Source of the DNA: Paracoccus halophilus
GTDB lineage: Bacteria; Pseudomonadota; Alphaproteobacteria; Rhodobacterales; Rhodobacteraceae
Assembly: GCF_000763905.1 (NCBI RefSeq)
Contig: NZ_JRKN01000023.1
Coordinates: forward strand, 1-52,113
Reading direction: 5' to 3'
Length of the DNA: 52,113 bases
The notes under the pieces are model-generated. The model was not told the DNA's origin, searched no databases, and saw only the letters and a program-made list of their open reading frames with translations. Shown piece by piece: positions 33,188-42,297 of the stretch. The position numbers and the translations under genes are program-made. Numbering within the stretch: position 1 is the first letter of the stretch; each line of letters opens with the position of its first letter.

Positions 33188-34509
33188 CAGAACATCTCAA
33201 GATCGGTATTGACCCGAACCATGACCACCGCGCCCTGGTCGACCGAAATCGTTGCCGGAATGTCGAGATATTCAGCCAAGACGTTATCGAGGGCGTCGGA
33301 CGCATCCTGGCCGATACTCTCCACCGTATCGCGCGTGGTCTCGCTGCCGCCATTTTCCTCGATGCTGGCGACGGCAATGTCAGGCAGCGCACCGATGATC
33401 GACACGGCCGCGGCCGATCCGAAGCGAGCCAGCGTGTGATTGTTGACCTTGCCGGTCATACCCGCCCGGCCGATGCGGTCTGTGCCATAGCCTTCGAGCT
33501 GCACGGATTGCCCATCGGACGTGACCAGCCGGTCCCAGGCAATCATCACCCGCCGCTGTCCGCGCTCGATCTGCGAATTATAGCGGCCATAGAGTTTGGA
33601 GCCGCGCGGAATCAGCACCTGGCTCATGTCCATCGACCAGACATCATAGCTGACATTGGCCGCGACATTGCCGGGCAACTGGCTGCTGATTGCTGTTTCC
33701 AGCGTCGCTTCGATCAGCGTGCCCTGGATAATGGTGTTTGACGGGCTGCCGATGACTTCGCTCTGCGTCACCCGTGCCTTGTTCGCCCCTGCCCGCAGGA
33801 AATCGTCTCCGGCCGCATAATCTCGTGTCTCGCCGCCTTCGCCCGACGCCGCCCTAGAACCGCCGCTGGCCCGGAAGGCCACCATGGGCGAGGCGATCTG
33901 CGCCTGCCGGCGTGCTTCCTCTTCGGCCCGGCGAGCCTCGTATTCGGCCCGGCGCTGCGCCTCAAGTGCGGCGGCGGCATCCTGTTCGCCAAAAAGCTGA
34001 TCCTGGGTTTCCAGTTGCGATTGCAGCCGCAGCATTTCCCGCTCGGCCTCGGCAAGGGCCTCGTCCTTCAGCGCCGCATCGCCCTTCATCTGCTCCATTT
34101 CCGCCAGAAGCGCGTCGCGGGCCGTATCGCCCTCCGTCAGCTTCAGCTGCAATCCATCAAGCTCGGCCGCCAACTCGTCGATCCGCGTCTGATCGACCAC
34201 TTCCACCGTTTCCGTGCGTGTGGCCGGGGCTTGCGGCACCTGCGGTTCCGGACGCGGCCGGGTGATGGTAAAGCCATCGAGGCCGCTGCCGTCCTGAAAA
34301 TCCGTTACCTGCGACGTGGGCAGGTTCAGCGATGTGCCTTGCGGCGGCGCATCTGTCGCAGTCAGGAAAGCATAGCTGGCCAGTGCTGCGCCGGCGGTGA
34401 AGGTTCCGGCACCGATTGCCCAGGGCTTCCAGCGGTTCATCCGTCCGGGCTTGCGCTGAAGGCGCTGCAACCGTTCCTCGATGCCGCTCTGCTCGTTCTC
34501 ATTCGCCAT
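33187..34509 (-). CDS. virB10: VirB10/TrbI-type core complex protein, 440 aa
   Basis: Inner-to-outer membrane scaffold of the secretion channel. It has a short basic cytoplasmic N-terminus (residues 1-28), a membrane helix (about 29-50, AIGAGTFTAGAALASYAFLT), a proline-rich then coiled-coil periplasmic stalk (about 75-215), and the beta-barrel C-terminal domain. The C-terminal domain is marked by the family text IIQGTLIEATLETAISSQLP and VLIPRGSKLYGRYNSQIERG. The barrel antenna region is ILAEYLDIPATISVDQG near the end. It overlaps virB11 and starts 10 bases after virB9. Confidence 0.95.
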   Translation of the reverse strand: MANENEQSGIEERLQRLQRKPGRMNRWKPWAIGAGTFTAGAALASYAFLTATDAPPQGTSLNLPTSQVTDFQDGSGLDGFTITRPRPEPQVPQAPATRTETVEVVDQTRIDELAAELDGLQLKLTEGDTARDALLAEMEQMKGDAALKDEALAEAEREMLRLQSQLETQDQLFGEQDAAAALEAQRRAEYEARRAEEEARRQAQIASPMVAFRASGGSRAASGEGGETRDYAAGDDFLRAGANKARVTQSEVIGSPSNTIIQGTLIEATLETAISSQLPGNVAANVSYDVWSMDMSQVLIPRGSKLYGRYNSQIERGQRRVMIAWDRLVTSDGQSVQLEGYGTDRIGRAGMTGKVNNHTLARFGSAAAVSIIGALPDIAVASIEENGGSETTRDTVESIGQDASDALDNVLAEYLDIPATISVDQGAVVMVRVNTDLEMF

Positions 34510-34519
34510 CGATACCTCC

Positions 34520-35251
34520 TTACAGCCCGGCCTGTGCGGCCGAGCCGGTCACGCAGACATATTGATCGCCATAGCGCAGCACCCACCGTTCCGAGCGGCC
34601 CGCAACCGTGATGACGGTGCCTTTCGTGGTGCTGTTGACCGCATATTCGAGCCCCTTGCCATCGGCCCGGAAAACGCTTGGCATCGGCGCACCAGGCGGG
34701 ATCTGGAAATAGGTCCGGTTGCCATCGTCGGAAACGCCGGTCGGCGCGAAGGTCGCGCCATTGACCTTGCGTGAGACCGCATAGCGCATCGGCGGCAGGG
34801 TCGCGGCGGCCGTTGCGGCGGCAGCGCCCGCCGAGCGGGTCGACCTGCCTTCGCCGGGCACCGTGAATTTCACCGACCAGCTGGGCGTGCCGCGGCTGGT
34901 TTCCACGAGATTGATGAAATAGAACCGCCGGTTCGTCTCGACGGTCATATTGGTTGCAGCGCCCTGGATGACCGGCTTCACCGTGAAGACGTTCGCGCCT
35001 TCCAACTTGTCGATCTGGAAGCTTTCGCTGTCGCCGATGGCGATCGACTGGATGCGTTCGCCATTGCCAAGCTCGATCAGCGTCACGTTCCGCACCCGCG
35101 TCTGCACCGTATAGACTTGGCCCTCCTGATAGGTCGCATAGGTCACGCGATGATCGCGCGAGCCCGATTGGGGCCGCGCCTCGGCATGAACAAGGCCCGG
35201 CAGGGCGAGATATGCAGCCAGAGCGGCCGCGCCATAGGTCGATTTCAGCAT
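34520..35251 (-). CDS. virB9: VirB9/CagX-type core complex protein, 243 aa
   Basis: Outer-membrane-associated core protein. A signal peptide (about 1-23, ending GLVHAEA) is followed by the N-terminal VirB9 domain (IQSIAIGDSESFQIDKLEGA, VFTVKPVIQGAATNMTVETN) and the C-terminal domain that binds VirB7 and VirB10 (GNRTYFQIPPGAPMPSVF, WVLRYGDQYVCV). Length is normal. The start overlaps the virB8 stop (TGATG at 35251). Confidence 0.94.
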   Translation of the reverse strand: MLKSTYGAAALAAYLALPGLVHAEARPQSGSRDHRVTYATYQEGQVYTVQTRVRNVTLIELGNGERIQSIAIGDSESFQIDKLEGANVFTVKPVIQGAATNMTVETNRRFYFINLVETSRGTPSWSVKFTVPGEGRSTRSAGAAAATAAATLPPMRYAVSRKVNGATFAPTGVSDDGNRTYFQIPPGAPMPSVFRADGKGLEYAVNSTTKGTVITVAGRSERWVLRYGDQYVCVTGSAAQAGL

Positions 35252-35934
35252 CAGTTGCCTCCTTCCTGCTGGGCTTCGAGAGATTCGGCCGTCACGCGAT
35301 AATCCGTCACCGTGAAGCCGAAGGGGTTTTCCCAGACCAGCTCGACCGCCGATTGCTGCGTCGGCACGAACTGCCAGGTGACGGTCGCATAGAAATTGCC
35401 GATCCGATCATCTTCGCCGGGACGGCTCAGCGTCTTGGTGAACCGCACCTGCGTCGTGTCCTCATCAATCGGGTTGACGCTCAACACCTCGATCGAGATC
35501 TTGCCCGTCGCCCCATAGAGATCGGGCGGATAATCCGCATTGCCCTCGGTCCAGAGCGCTCGCACGCTTTGCTGCGCGATGCCGGCCGACTTGCGATAGA
35601 CAGCCAGGATGCGGCGCTCGTTGTCATTCGCATCATAGGTCTCGCGATCCATGACGTAATTGAAGACGAGGCTCTGCTTGACCGCATCCGCATGTTCGAT
35701 ACTCGCGTTCTCGATCTCGACCGCGCGTTCGGCGATGCCGGTGTCGCGGTCCACGATGGTCAGGTAAGCCTGCGTCTCCTTCAGCGGCAGCAGCATGACC
35801 AGGGCGGTCAGCTCGCCCACCGCGATCAGGCTGCTGAAAATCGCCACACCCCAGGCCGTCCGCAGGCTGCGTCTTGCCCCGAAAATCAATTCGCTTTCGA
35901 GAATCGTCCTCTGTTCAGACACGCGGTCTGTCAT
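35251..35934 (-). CDS. virB8: VirB8 inner-membrane assembly protein, 227 aa
   Basis: A bitopic protein: short cytoplasmic N-terminus, one membrane helix (about 30-52, GVAIFSSLIAVGELTALVML), then the NTF2-like periplasmic domain with the typical text YETYDANDNERRILAVY-like (here YVMDRETYDANDNERRILAV) and VRFTKTLSRPGEDDR. It nucleates the complex and contacts VirB10 and VirB9. It is coupled to virB9 and separated from virB6 by 37 bases. Confidence 0.94.
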   Translation of the reverse strand: MTDRVSEQRTILESELIFGARRSLRTAWGVAIFSSLIAVGELTALVMLLPLKETQAYLTIVDRDTGIAERAVEIENASIEHADAVKQSLVFNYVMDRETYDANDNERRILAVYRKSAGIAQQSVRALWTEGNADYPPDLYGATGKISIEVLSVNPIDEDTTQVRFTKTLSRPGEDDRIGNFYATVTWQFVPTQQSAVELVWENPFGFTVTDYRVTAESLEAQQEGGN

Positions 35935-35971
35935 AATTCACCTCATGAATTTGGCTCTTGGCCTTGTCTGC

Positions 35972-37003
35972 TCAGTCCTTGCCGCCGCGCAGCAACCGCA
36001 TGTCGCGGAATTTCTGACCGATCGCTGCGCCACGTTCACGCAATTCGCGGTCCCGGTCCTGCGCCCGTTTTCGCGGATCGTCCGATGTGCCGGCGCGGGC
36101 GGCGCTGGCGATGGTCGCCGCGTCGCGCATCGTCGAGGTGCCGGGCACGTTCTGCGCCGCCACGCCGAGCCCGCCCTGTCCGAGGCGCAGCGCCTGCGGC
36201 GTGATATTGGCCAGGTGGAAATGGCCGGTGATATTCGACGCCGCCGAGGGAATCGCCTTCAACGCGAAGATGCCGACGAAAACCACGACCAGGAAGCCGA
36301 TGATCTGGCTGATCGTGTCCACGTTATCCTGCGGCTCAAATTGTTGCCGAGCCACCGCCACGATGGTGGCGATCACGGATGATGCCGCAATCGGATACAT
36401 CAGATAGCCGACGAAACTGCTGAGCCAGGCCTCGAACATGTTCTTCGTCCGCTCGAAGATCGTCGCCACCATGGCTATTGGCGCGATGCCGATCAGGAAG
36501 GCCAGCATGATCTTTGCAAAGCCGACGATGAGGACATAAATGCCCATCAGCAGCGCCAGCAGCGCGAAGAAGAAGGCGCCGAGCACACCGCGAACAATCG
36601 AGCCCTGCGCCTTGGCTACACCATCGGCGGTATCTGCCATTTGCGAGGCAAACTTATCCATCGCCGCATATGTGCTGCTGTCGCCGGTGGTCGCGGCGAC
36701 GTCGAAGAAGCGCATCGCCATATCGCCGCTGGCCGTGGCGAAAGCGTCATAGATCGGCCCGAAATTCGACCAGGAGAAGGCGAAGAAATAGACAAGGATG
36801 ATCCGCACCGCGAGCTGGATCGAATCCCGCGCATTCATCTGATAATAGCCGATGGCCATGTTCATGCCGACGAGGATCAGCAGGATCGTGCAGACGATGG
36901 TCATCACCGGCAGCATTCCCGAGGCCGTGGCCTCGAAGAAGCGTTCTCCGGCGGTCATGACGCTGGTATCGATGGTGGTCAGAATATCGGTGACAATGCC
37001 CAT
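35972..37003 (-). CDS. virB6: VirB6/TrbL polytopic membrane protein, 343 aa
   Basis: Inner-membrane channel component with at least five strong hydrophobic segments (for example PVMTIVCTILLILVGMNMAI, VLGAFFFALLALLMGIYVLI, IMLAFLIGIAPIAMVATIF). The family motif region around FLIGIAPIAM is clear. The start at 37003 overlaps the previous stop (TGATG), preferred over an upstream ATG at 37021 that would overlap more. The C-terminus is a charged cytoplasmic tail. Confidence 0.92.
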   Translation of the reverse strand: MGIVTDILTTIDTSVMTAGERFFEATASGMLPVMTIVCTILLILVGMNMAIGYYQMNARDSIQLAVRIILVYFFAFSWSNFGPIYDAFATASGDMAMRFFDVAATTGDSSTYAAMDKFASQMADTADGVAKAQGSIVRGVLGAFFFALLALLMGIYVLIVGFAKIMLAFLIGIAPIAMVATIFERTKNMFEAWLSSFVGYLMYPIAASSVIATIVAVARQQFEPQDNVDTISQIIGFLVVVFVGIFALKAIPSAASNITGHFHLANITPQALRLGQGGLGVAAQNVPGTSTMRDAATIASAARAGTSDDPRKRAQDRDRELRERGAAIGQKFRDMRLLRGGKD

Positions 37004-37578
37004 CAGAACTTGCCCCCACACATCGCTTCCACCTGATCGCGCAGCTTGCGCGACTGTTCAAAGTAATCATCTCCAAATTGATATCGGTTCCAGTCGTCGC
37101 CATGCTCGGCGGCGATCTGATCCTTGATCTTCTGGACCTCGGCGAAAGGCGCGACCTTGCCCGCGCAGGTACAGTCCCGGCTGTCCAGGGCGTGCCGCAT
37201 CAGAACATAGCTATAGATCATTCGCGAAGCGTAACCATCCTCACTTTTCGCTTGATACTCAGCCGATTTGACCTCCGGCACCTTCTCGCAGGTCTCATAC
37301 AGCACGTTCTCGGTCAGCGCCTCGGGCACGTCGCCGGTCTCGCCCGCCGGCGGCGACATGCGCAGGTAATCGTCCTCGGCCTGCACTTCCTCTTCCGTCA
37401 TGCCGAGATCTGGGCCGGGTTCGTTGAAAATCTCGTCCAGCCCGGCAAAGGGATTGTCGTCGGCCTCAGTCACCAGGCCCTCGGGCGTGGGTTCCTCGCC
37501 CGGACGCATCTGTGCCACCGCCACGGCGGCCAAAACGGCAAGGACGGCAGTTCCGCCCAGGATCATGCGCTTCTTCAT
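37003..37578 (-). CDS. secreted hypothetical tra-operon protein, 191 aa
   Basis: Not recognised. It begins with a clear signal peptide or N-terminal anchor (KKRMILGGTAVLAVLAAVAVA). Residues 25-90 are acidic and Pro/Glu-rich, and the C-terminal half has four or five Cys (CEKVPE, DCTCAGK, AMCGGKF), so disulfides in the periplasm are likely. It sits between virB5 and virB6 and is coupled to virB6. Some alphaproteobacterial transfer operons have an entry-exclusion protein at this position, but no motif supports that role here. Confidence 0.7.
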   Translation of the reverse strand: MKKRMILGGTAVLAVLAAVAVAQMRPGEEPTPEGLVTEADDNPFAGLDEIFNEPGPDLGMTEEEVQAEDDYLRMSPPAGETGDVPEALTENVLYETCEKVPEVKSAEYQAKSEDGYASRMIYSYVLMRHALDSRDCTCAGKVAPFAEVQKIKDQIAAEHGDDWNRYQFGDDYFEQSRKLRDQVEAMCGGKF

Positions 37579-37579
37579 C

Positions 37580-38371
37580 TCAATCCTCCGGCAGCTTGAT
37601 GGTCAGGTATTTCTCTTCATCGGCAGCGGTCGCGGCATCCATGATCCCGGCTTCGCCCAGGCTCACGGTCTGCACCGCCTCCATCGCCCAGATATTCGCC
37701 AGCGCGATCCCGAGTTCACCGGTAACGCGCGTGTTGAGATCGATGGCTTCTTTCAGGTTGGTCGTGTCGCCGATCTGCTGCATGAAGCCGTCCATCCGGG
37801 TCAGGCTTTCGCGTGCCGCCTGCGACGAGCTTTCCGCCGCGACCGACATGAAGGCGCCGACATTGGCCTGATTGCCAATCCGCGCCGCCGACGGATCGTC
37901 GCTGCTCGCCAGCGCATCCACATCGCTGCGCTCGATGCCGGATTGCTCGAAGGTCTTGTCCACATAGCCGCTGACGCTGGTGCCCCCGATCTGGGTGGCG
38001 TTGGCCAGCACGCCGGACCAGTTGCCCGCCTTGGCCGCGTCGAGCGATTTCGACAGGTCCGAGAAATCGGGCAGGATATCGCGCAGGAAACTGGCCGGAT
38101 CGAGGCCGAGATCGGCCAGGCTCAATCCGTTGCGCAGCGCGTCGAGCTGCGCTTCCAGCGTCCTGATCTGCTCGACCAGTTTCAGCGTCTGTTCGTCCAG
38201 CTTCACATTCTGCGCGATCTGCTCGCGCAGCTGAAGCTTCTGTTCGGCGATCATTTCCTGAAGCTTGGCGATACTGGTCACGTCGATCGTCGGCACGCCC
38301 TGGCCGAAGGCAGTCGGCGCGGCCATGATCACCAGCACGGTCAGGCCGAGTTTCATCTTCGTAAAAATCAT
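37580..38371 (-). CDS. virB5: VirB5-type pilus-associated protein, 263 aa
   Basis: Signal peptide (about 1-24, cleaved near TAFGQG) then a long helical hairpin, the VirB5/TraC pattern: QGVPTIDVTSIAKLQEMI, KLVEQIRTLEAQLDALRNG and near the end NLKEAIDLNTRVTGEL with EEKYLTIKLPED. VirB5 is a minor component of the pilus tip and helps contact recipients. MKLGLTVL five codons in is an equally possible start. The same helical framework recurs in the neighbouring gene 38368-39531. Confidence 0.88.
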   Translation of the reverse strand: MIFTKMKLGLTVLVIMAAPTAFGQGVPTIDVTSIAKLQEMIAEQKLQLREQIAQNVKLDEQTLKLVEQIRTLEAQLDALRNGLSLADLGLDPASFLRDILPDFSDLSKSLDAAKAGNWSGVLANATQIGGTSVSGYVDKTFEQSGIERSDVDALASSDDPSAARIGNQANVGAFMSVAAESSSQAARESLTRMDGFMQQIGDTTNLKEAIDLNTRVTGELGIALANIWAMEAVQTVSLGEAGIMDAATAADEEKYLTIKLPED

Positions 38372-39531
38372 GGTTCCAACCTCACCTGCAAATATTTTTC
38401 ATCTTCGATATAGGCCTGGATCAGCAGCGCATTCCGCGCCGCCTCGATCTTCTGGCGCGTCGCCATCAGCCGGATCAGGATATTGCCCATCCGCGCGACC
38501 TCGCCCCGCGCATAGGTGTTCAGATCCATCGCTTCCTTGACCGACCCCGTGCCCTCGATCTGGCTGAGGATCGACCGCAGCCGCGTGGCGGAAGCAGTCA
38601 TCGTGTCCATGCTCCATGCGGCGTAATGCGTCCCGGCATCCGACAGGTTCGAGGCTTCGGCAATCGCCAGATCCTTGGGGTCGAGCGTGCCGATCGCATC
38701 GGCCGCGCCGCCCATGCGCGCGGCATATCGGCTGTAATAACCGCTGATCTTGCGCACATAGTCCTGCGTTTCCCTATAGGGCGGGATGCCATTGTATTTT
38801 TGGACCGCGCCGGGACCGGCATTATAGGCGGCAAGTGCCACTTCCATCGAGCCGAACTTGCCCAGCTGTTCCAGCAGGTATCGCGCCCCGCCGTCCAGTT
38901 GCAGGCGCGGATCGTCGTAATAGGCCGGATAGATGCCGAGATATTGCGCCGTGCCGGGGATGATCTGCGTGAGACCGAAAGCTGCCTTCGGGCTTTTCGC
39001 GCCGATGGAGAAATTCGATTCCTGCTTCACCAATGCCTGGAACCAGCAACGGAACTCGACCGCGTTGATGCCTGCCCGGCCAAGGGCAGGATGGCCGCCG
39101 AACTTGATGGCCGTCTCCGCGATCATCTGCTCGATCGTCACGGGCGCATCGCCCATGATCCGATCAACATAGGGGTTATTGTCGTCGATCGCATAGACCG
39201 TCGAGGCCGCATAGGCGCCGCCAGCGCCGCCGCCCTCTTCCAGACCCGGAATGAAGGCACTGGTGCCGGTCAGCAGTTCCAGCGTGCCATCGAGTGCCGC
39301 CAGCTGTTCCTCTTCCCGCGCCAGAAGCTCCGTCTGCCGCGCAGTTTCCTCGATCTCCGCAGTCCTGGTCTCATGGCCGGTGTCGAGTTGCAGGATGATG
39401 GCGAGAATGCCCTTGGCGTCGATATCGGGCACACCCTGGGCCAGCACCGCAAGCGGTGCCGCAGCCACGCTGGCCGCCATCAGCAGACAGGTTGCCCGCC
39501 TGCCGGTCTGATCACTTCGCCGCAGGAACAT
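38368..39531 (-). CDS. VirB5-like protein with embedded lytic transglycosylase domain, 387 aa
   Basis: The start at 39531 (MFLRRSDQTGRR) precedes a signal peptide ending LAVLAQG. Residues about 33-85 copy the VirB5 beginning (QGVPDIDAKGILAIILQ, then a helix with EEEQLAALDGTLELL). Residues about 160-262 are an SLT/VirB1 domain: catalytic Glu171 in ALVKQESNF, then AFGLTQIIPGTAQYLGI and [17 protein letters not shown]. Residues about 275-387 return to VirB5-type text (GSVKEAMDLNTYARGEV, DEKYLQVRLEP). So one chain combines a wall-cutting enzyme with a pilus-tip scaffold. It overlaps the lipoprotein gene by 20 bases and virB5 by four. The separate virB1 gene at 42617 makes it a second transglycosylase in the operon. 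Confidence 0.85.
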   Translation of the reverse strand: MFLRRSDQTGRRATCLLMAASVAAAPLAVLAQGVPDIDAKGILAIILQLDTGHETRTAEIEETARQTELLAREEEQLAALDGTLELLTGTSAFIPGLEEGGGAGGAYAASTVYAIDDNNPYVDRIMGDAPVTIEQMIAETAIKFGGHPALGRAGINAVEFRCWFQALVKQESNFSIGAKSPKAAFGLTQIIPGTAQYLGIYPAYYDDPRLQLDGGARYLLEQLGKFGSMEVALAAYNAGPGAVQKYNGIPPYRETQDYVRKISGYYSRYAARMGGAADAIGTLDPKDLAIAEASNLSDAGTHYAAWSMDTMTASATRLRSILSQIEGTGSVKEAMDLNTYARGEVARMGNILIRLMATRQKIEAARNALLIQAYIEDEKYLQVRLEP

Positions 39532-39661
39532 AGCGGAAATCGCAATCGTCGGACGGAAGCAGGGCCATGCTGGACCAGCAGTTCGATTTCTTGATCGGCG
39601 TCTCGCCACAGGCCGCCAGCAGCGGCAGGGCGGTCAGAAGCAGGATAATTGCCTTCGTCAT
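39512..39661 (-). CDS. VirB7-like small lipoprotein, 49 aa
   Basis: MTKAIILLLTALPLLAACGE is a lipoprotein signal with the lipobox LLAAC (Cys18). The mature part is about 30 residues with two more Cys, ending in FRYVPAAK. VirB7 proteins are small outer-membrane lipoproteins that bind VirB9, and the size and operon position fit. It starts one base before virB4 ends and overlaps the next gene. A longer upstream frame is discarded since it runs into virB4. Confidence 0.75.
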   Translation of the reverse strand: MTKAIILLLTALPLLAACGETPIKKSNCWSSMALLPSDDCDFRYVPAAK

Positions 39662-39662
39662 C

Positions 39663-42026
39663 TTATTCGGTCCTCCAGAAATTCGGTCGCGTTGCATAAT
39701 CGTCGCCAAAAGCCTGTTTCGCGGCGGTGTCGCTGCCAAGCGCGGCCAGAAGCGGTCCCAATGCGGACAGATCGGCATTCAGCACTGTCGAGCCGGTATG
39801 ACCATTGAACAGCACTTCGCGCTGTCCGCGCGATCCATTCAGCAGAAAGCCGATCTGGTTCTCGGTCAGGCCATAGCCGTCATAGTCCCGTTCGGTCGCG
39901 CGGCTGTTCGGAAACAGCATCCGGTTCGGCAGACCTTCGAGGATCGACTTTGCCTTGCTGTCCCGGATCTGGCTCGGGAACTGCGTCATCAGGAACATCA
40001 GGACGTTCTGTTTCCGCACGGTCGGCAGCCATTTCGGAACCCGCAGCGAGAAATAATCGTCATCCATCACCCGGCTGGCCTCGTCGATCAGCAGGGCAGT
40101 CGGAATATGATCCTCGAACATCAGTTCAAGACGCCGGAAAATATAGCTCAGCACCGCCGTGCGCTCGATCGGCAGGTCTAGGATCTCCGTCAGATCAATC
40201 CCGAGCACGTTGCCCGCGCCCTCGAAATCGACAATCGGCCGTTCCGCTTCGCCGAACACCCAGCCATAGCGGCCCGAGGGTCCCCATTCGCCGATCCTCA
40301 TGGCCAGGTTGCGGCCATCGTTCACATCGCCGATCAGGTCCTGAAAATGCCGGAAATCCCGAAGCTCGGCCGGGGCCTGCCCGTTCTGCCGGATCGCCGA
40401 TTTCAGCGCCTCGGACTGCTGCGGCGTCAGCTTCTGACCGCCGCGTTCAACCAGCGTTGACAGCCAGTCCATTTGCCAAGCCTCGCCGCGTGGGCCGCTT
40501 TCCGTCAGGAGCGGGTTCAGCCCGGTCGGCTGACCGGCAAGGATCTCCGCATAGCGGCCCCCAAGTGCCGTCACCACCGGCCGCAACGCCTTGTCCTTGT
40601 CGAAGAGGATGAGACGGATACCGGCCCGCATCGCCTGCGTCGCCAGAAACGCCATCGTCGTCGATTTGCCCGCATCGGACGGGCCGAGAACCAGCGTGTG
40701 TCCGAGCGTCGGGTCGGCAGGCGCAGGCTTGCCGGGCTTGTGCCAACTGAAGCGATGCGCGCAGCCACCCGCCGTCTCCATCACCGTGATCGGCGTCTGC
40801 CAGGGCAAACCCTCCGCCGGTGTGCCGGCATCTTCCATGTGCAGCGAGGCCATGTCAGCGAATGTGACCGTGCTGACGGCCATCTCGAAGCACTGATAAT
40901 CCTGGTTGCCGGGGTGCTGCGCGAAGAAGGTCGCCTCCTGGGCGCGCATCGTGCGCGTCAGCGTCACCTTCATCCGCTCGGCAATGCCGCGGATATGAGA
41001 AACACGAGCGTCCAGTTCCGCTTCACTGTCTGCGAAGATTGTGATTGACAGCTGATGCGCACCGATCCCGAGTTTTCCGGTCTCCACGTCATCGGCAGCT
41101 TGGAGCAGTTGCGCCTCGATCGTCGGCACCAGATCGCCAGCGGCACGGATCTGGTTGACGCGGCGCTTCACCCGCCCCGAAATCTTGTGATTGGCGACTG
41201 GTGTGAACGAATGGCAGATCACCGTGTCAATCGAGGTGTCGAGCGCATCGAGCATCCCCGGCCAGGTCGTCTCGCTGTATTTCCAGATCGCCAGCGTCGC
41301 CGCATAACGCGGCCGGTCGAAACCTTCCTCGACCTTCATCGACCCCCTGTTCGGATCGAAGGCCAAGGCGATATTCGACACATCCTCGGCGATCATGGTC
41401 CGCGATCCACGATATTCCTTGCGCAGAACCGCCGTGTTGATGGCCGACAGGAAGCCAAGAAGGCTTCCGTCACCGATCTTCAACCGGCGCGTGCGAACCG
41501 CAAAGCTTGTCTCGATGATCGACACAACCTCACGCAATTCGTGCAGCCGCTTGGCCGTATTGTTGTCGAGAAGGCGGTTTGCCGCCTTCCCGAAGAGCGG
41601 CACCCGCAAGGGCTGCACCTGGTTGCGAACGACCGTCAGCACCAGCACGAAATCATGCAGGTTCCTGCTGGCCAGATGCGCCTGCCAGGTACGATCCACA
41701 TCCGCCGCAAATCCGTCACCACGGATCGGCTTCAATCCGAACACGGCAGGGCGCATCATCCGGTGGATATAGATCGTGAAGCGTTCATCAAGCCCGTCGA
41801 GGACATGTGCAAACGCTCGTCGCAATTCGCGGATATCACCGTCCGAACTGGTCGTGCCGTCGATGCCGGTCACTTCCATGGCCATCATCAGGCCGTTCTC
41901 GCGGGTGCGGATCGTTTCGTCATCGACTTCCAGCACATAGGGCATGTGCCGGTAGAGCTTCATGTCGGCCGGCATGACCGCCCGCGCACGTTCGCTCAAT
42001 TCGTTCATGTCACGGGCGTTAAACAT
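39663..42026 (-). CDS. virB4: VirB4 secretion ATPase, 787 aa
   Basis: Large ATPase energising pilus assembly and substrate transfer. The N-terminal domain (about 1-400) is followed by the RecA-like domain: Walker A is LVLGPSDAGKSTTMAFLA (about 450), and Walker B is PTALLIDEASRVMDD (about 650). The stretch QNVLMFLMTQFPSQIRDS is the conserved motif after Walker B. ATG at 42026 lies within the end of virB3 (eight-base overlap). A longer upstream frame runs across virB3 and is discarded. Length is normal. Confidence 0.95.
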   Translation of the reverse strand: MFNARDMNELSERARAVMPADMKLYRHMPYVLEVDDETIRTRENGLMMAMEVTGIDGTTSSDGDIRELRRAFAHVLDGLDERFTIYIHRMMRPAVFGLKPIRGDGFAADVDRTWQAHLASRNLHDFVLVLTVVRNQVQPLRVPLFGKAANRLLDNNTAKRLHELREVVSIIETSFAVRTRRLKIGDGSLLGFLSAINTAVLRKEYRGSRTMIAEDVSNIALAFDPNRGSMKVEEGFDRPRYAATLAIWKYSETTWPGMLDALDTSIDTVICHSFTPVANHKISGRVKRRVNQIRAAGDLVPTIEAQLLQAADDVETGKLGIGAHQLSITIFADSEAELDARVSHIRGIAERMKVTLTRTMRAQEATFFAQHPGNQDYQCFEMAVSTVTFADMASLHMEDAGTPAEGLPWQTPITVMETAGGCAHRFSWHKPGKPAPADPTLGHTLVLGPSDAGKSTTMAFLATQAMRAGIRLILFDKDKALRPVVTALGGRYAEILAGQPTGLNPLLTESGPRGEAWQMDWLSTLVERGGQKLTPQQSEALKSAIRQNGQAPAELRDFRHFQDLIGDVNDGRNLAMRIGEWGPSGRYGWVFGEAERPIVDFEGAGNVLGIDLTEILDLPIERTAVLSYIFRRLELMFEDHIPTALLIDEASRVMDDDYFSLRVPKWLPTVRKQNVLMFLMTQFPSQIRDSKAKSILEGLPNRMLFPNSRATERDYDGYGLTENQIGFLLNGSRGQREVLFNGHTGSTVLNADLSALGPLLAALGSDTAAKQAFGDDYATRPNFWRTE

Positions 42027-42297
42027 AGCGACGCACCCTCTTTTCCCTGGTTGCCGCCAATTTCGGCGGCGTCCGCTGAAAAATGACGGCCAGCACACGA
42101 TGGCCGTGTGGGTTGATGATCGCGGCGACACGGGCTGCCGGATACCAGAACAAGCCGGTCAGCAGCCATGGCATCCACTTGAACCAGATGAAGGGCAACA
42201 TGATCAGCGCCCCGACCGCCAGCGTATAGGGCATGGGCAGACCAGCAAGATTGGCCTGCCTCGAAAGCCCGAGAATGACGGGGGTTCTCTCGGTCAT
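42019..42297 (-). CDS. virB3: VirB3 membrane protein, 92 aa
   Basis: Small inner-membrane protein with the VirB3 pattern: TPVILGLSRQANLAGLPMPY followed by a hydrophobic stretch (about 25-60, TLAVGALIMLPFIWFKW and LLTGLFWYPAARVAAI), then the family tail INPHGHRVLAVIF. It starts in a TGATG overlap with virB2 and runs into virB4. It stabilises VirB4 at the membrane and is needed for pilus assembly. Confidence 0.92.
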   Translation of the reverse strand: MTERTPVILGLSRQANLAGLPMPYTLAVGALIMLPFIWFKWMPWLLTGLFWYPAARVAAIINPHGHRVLAVIFQRTPPKLAATREKRVRRYV

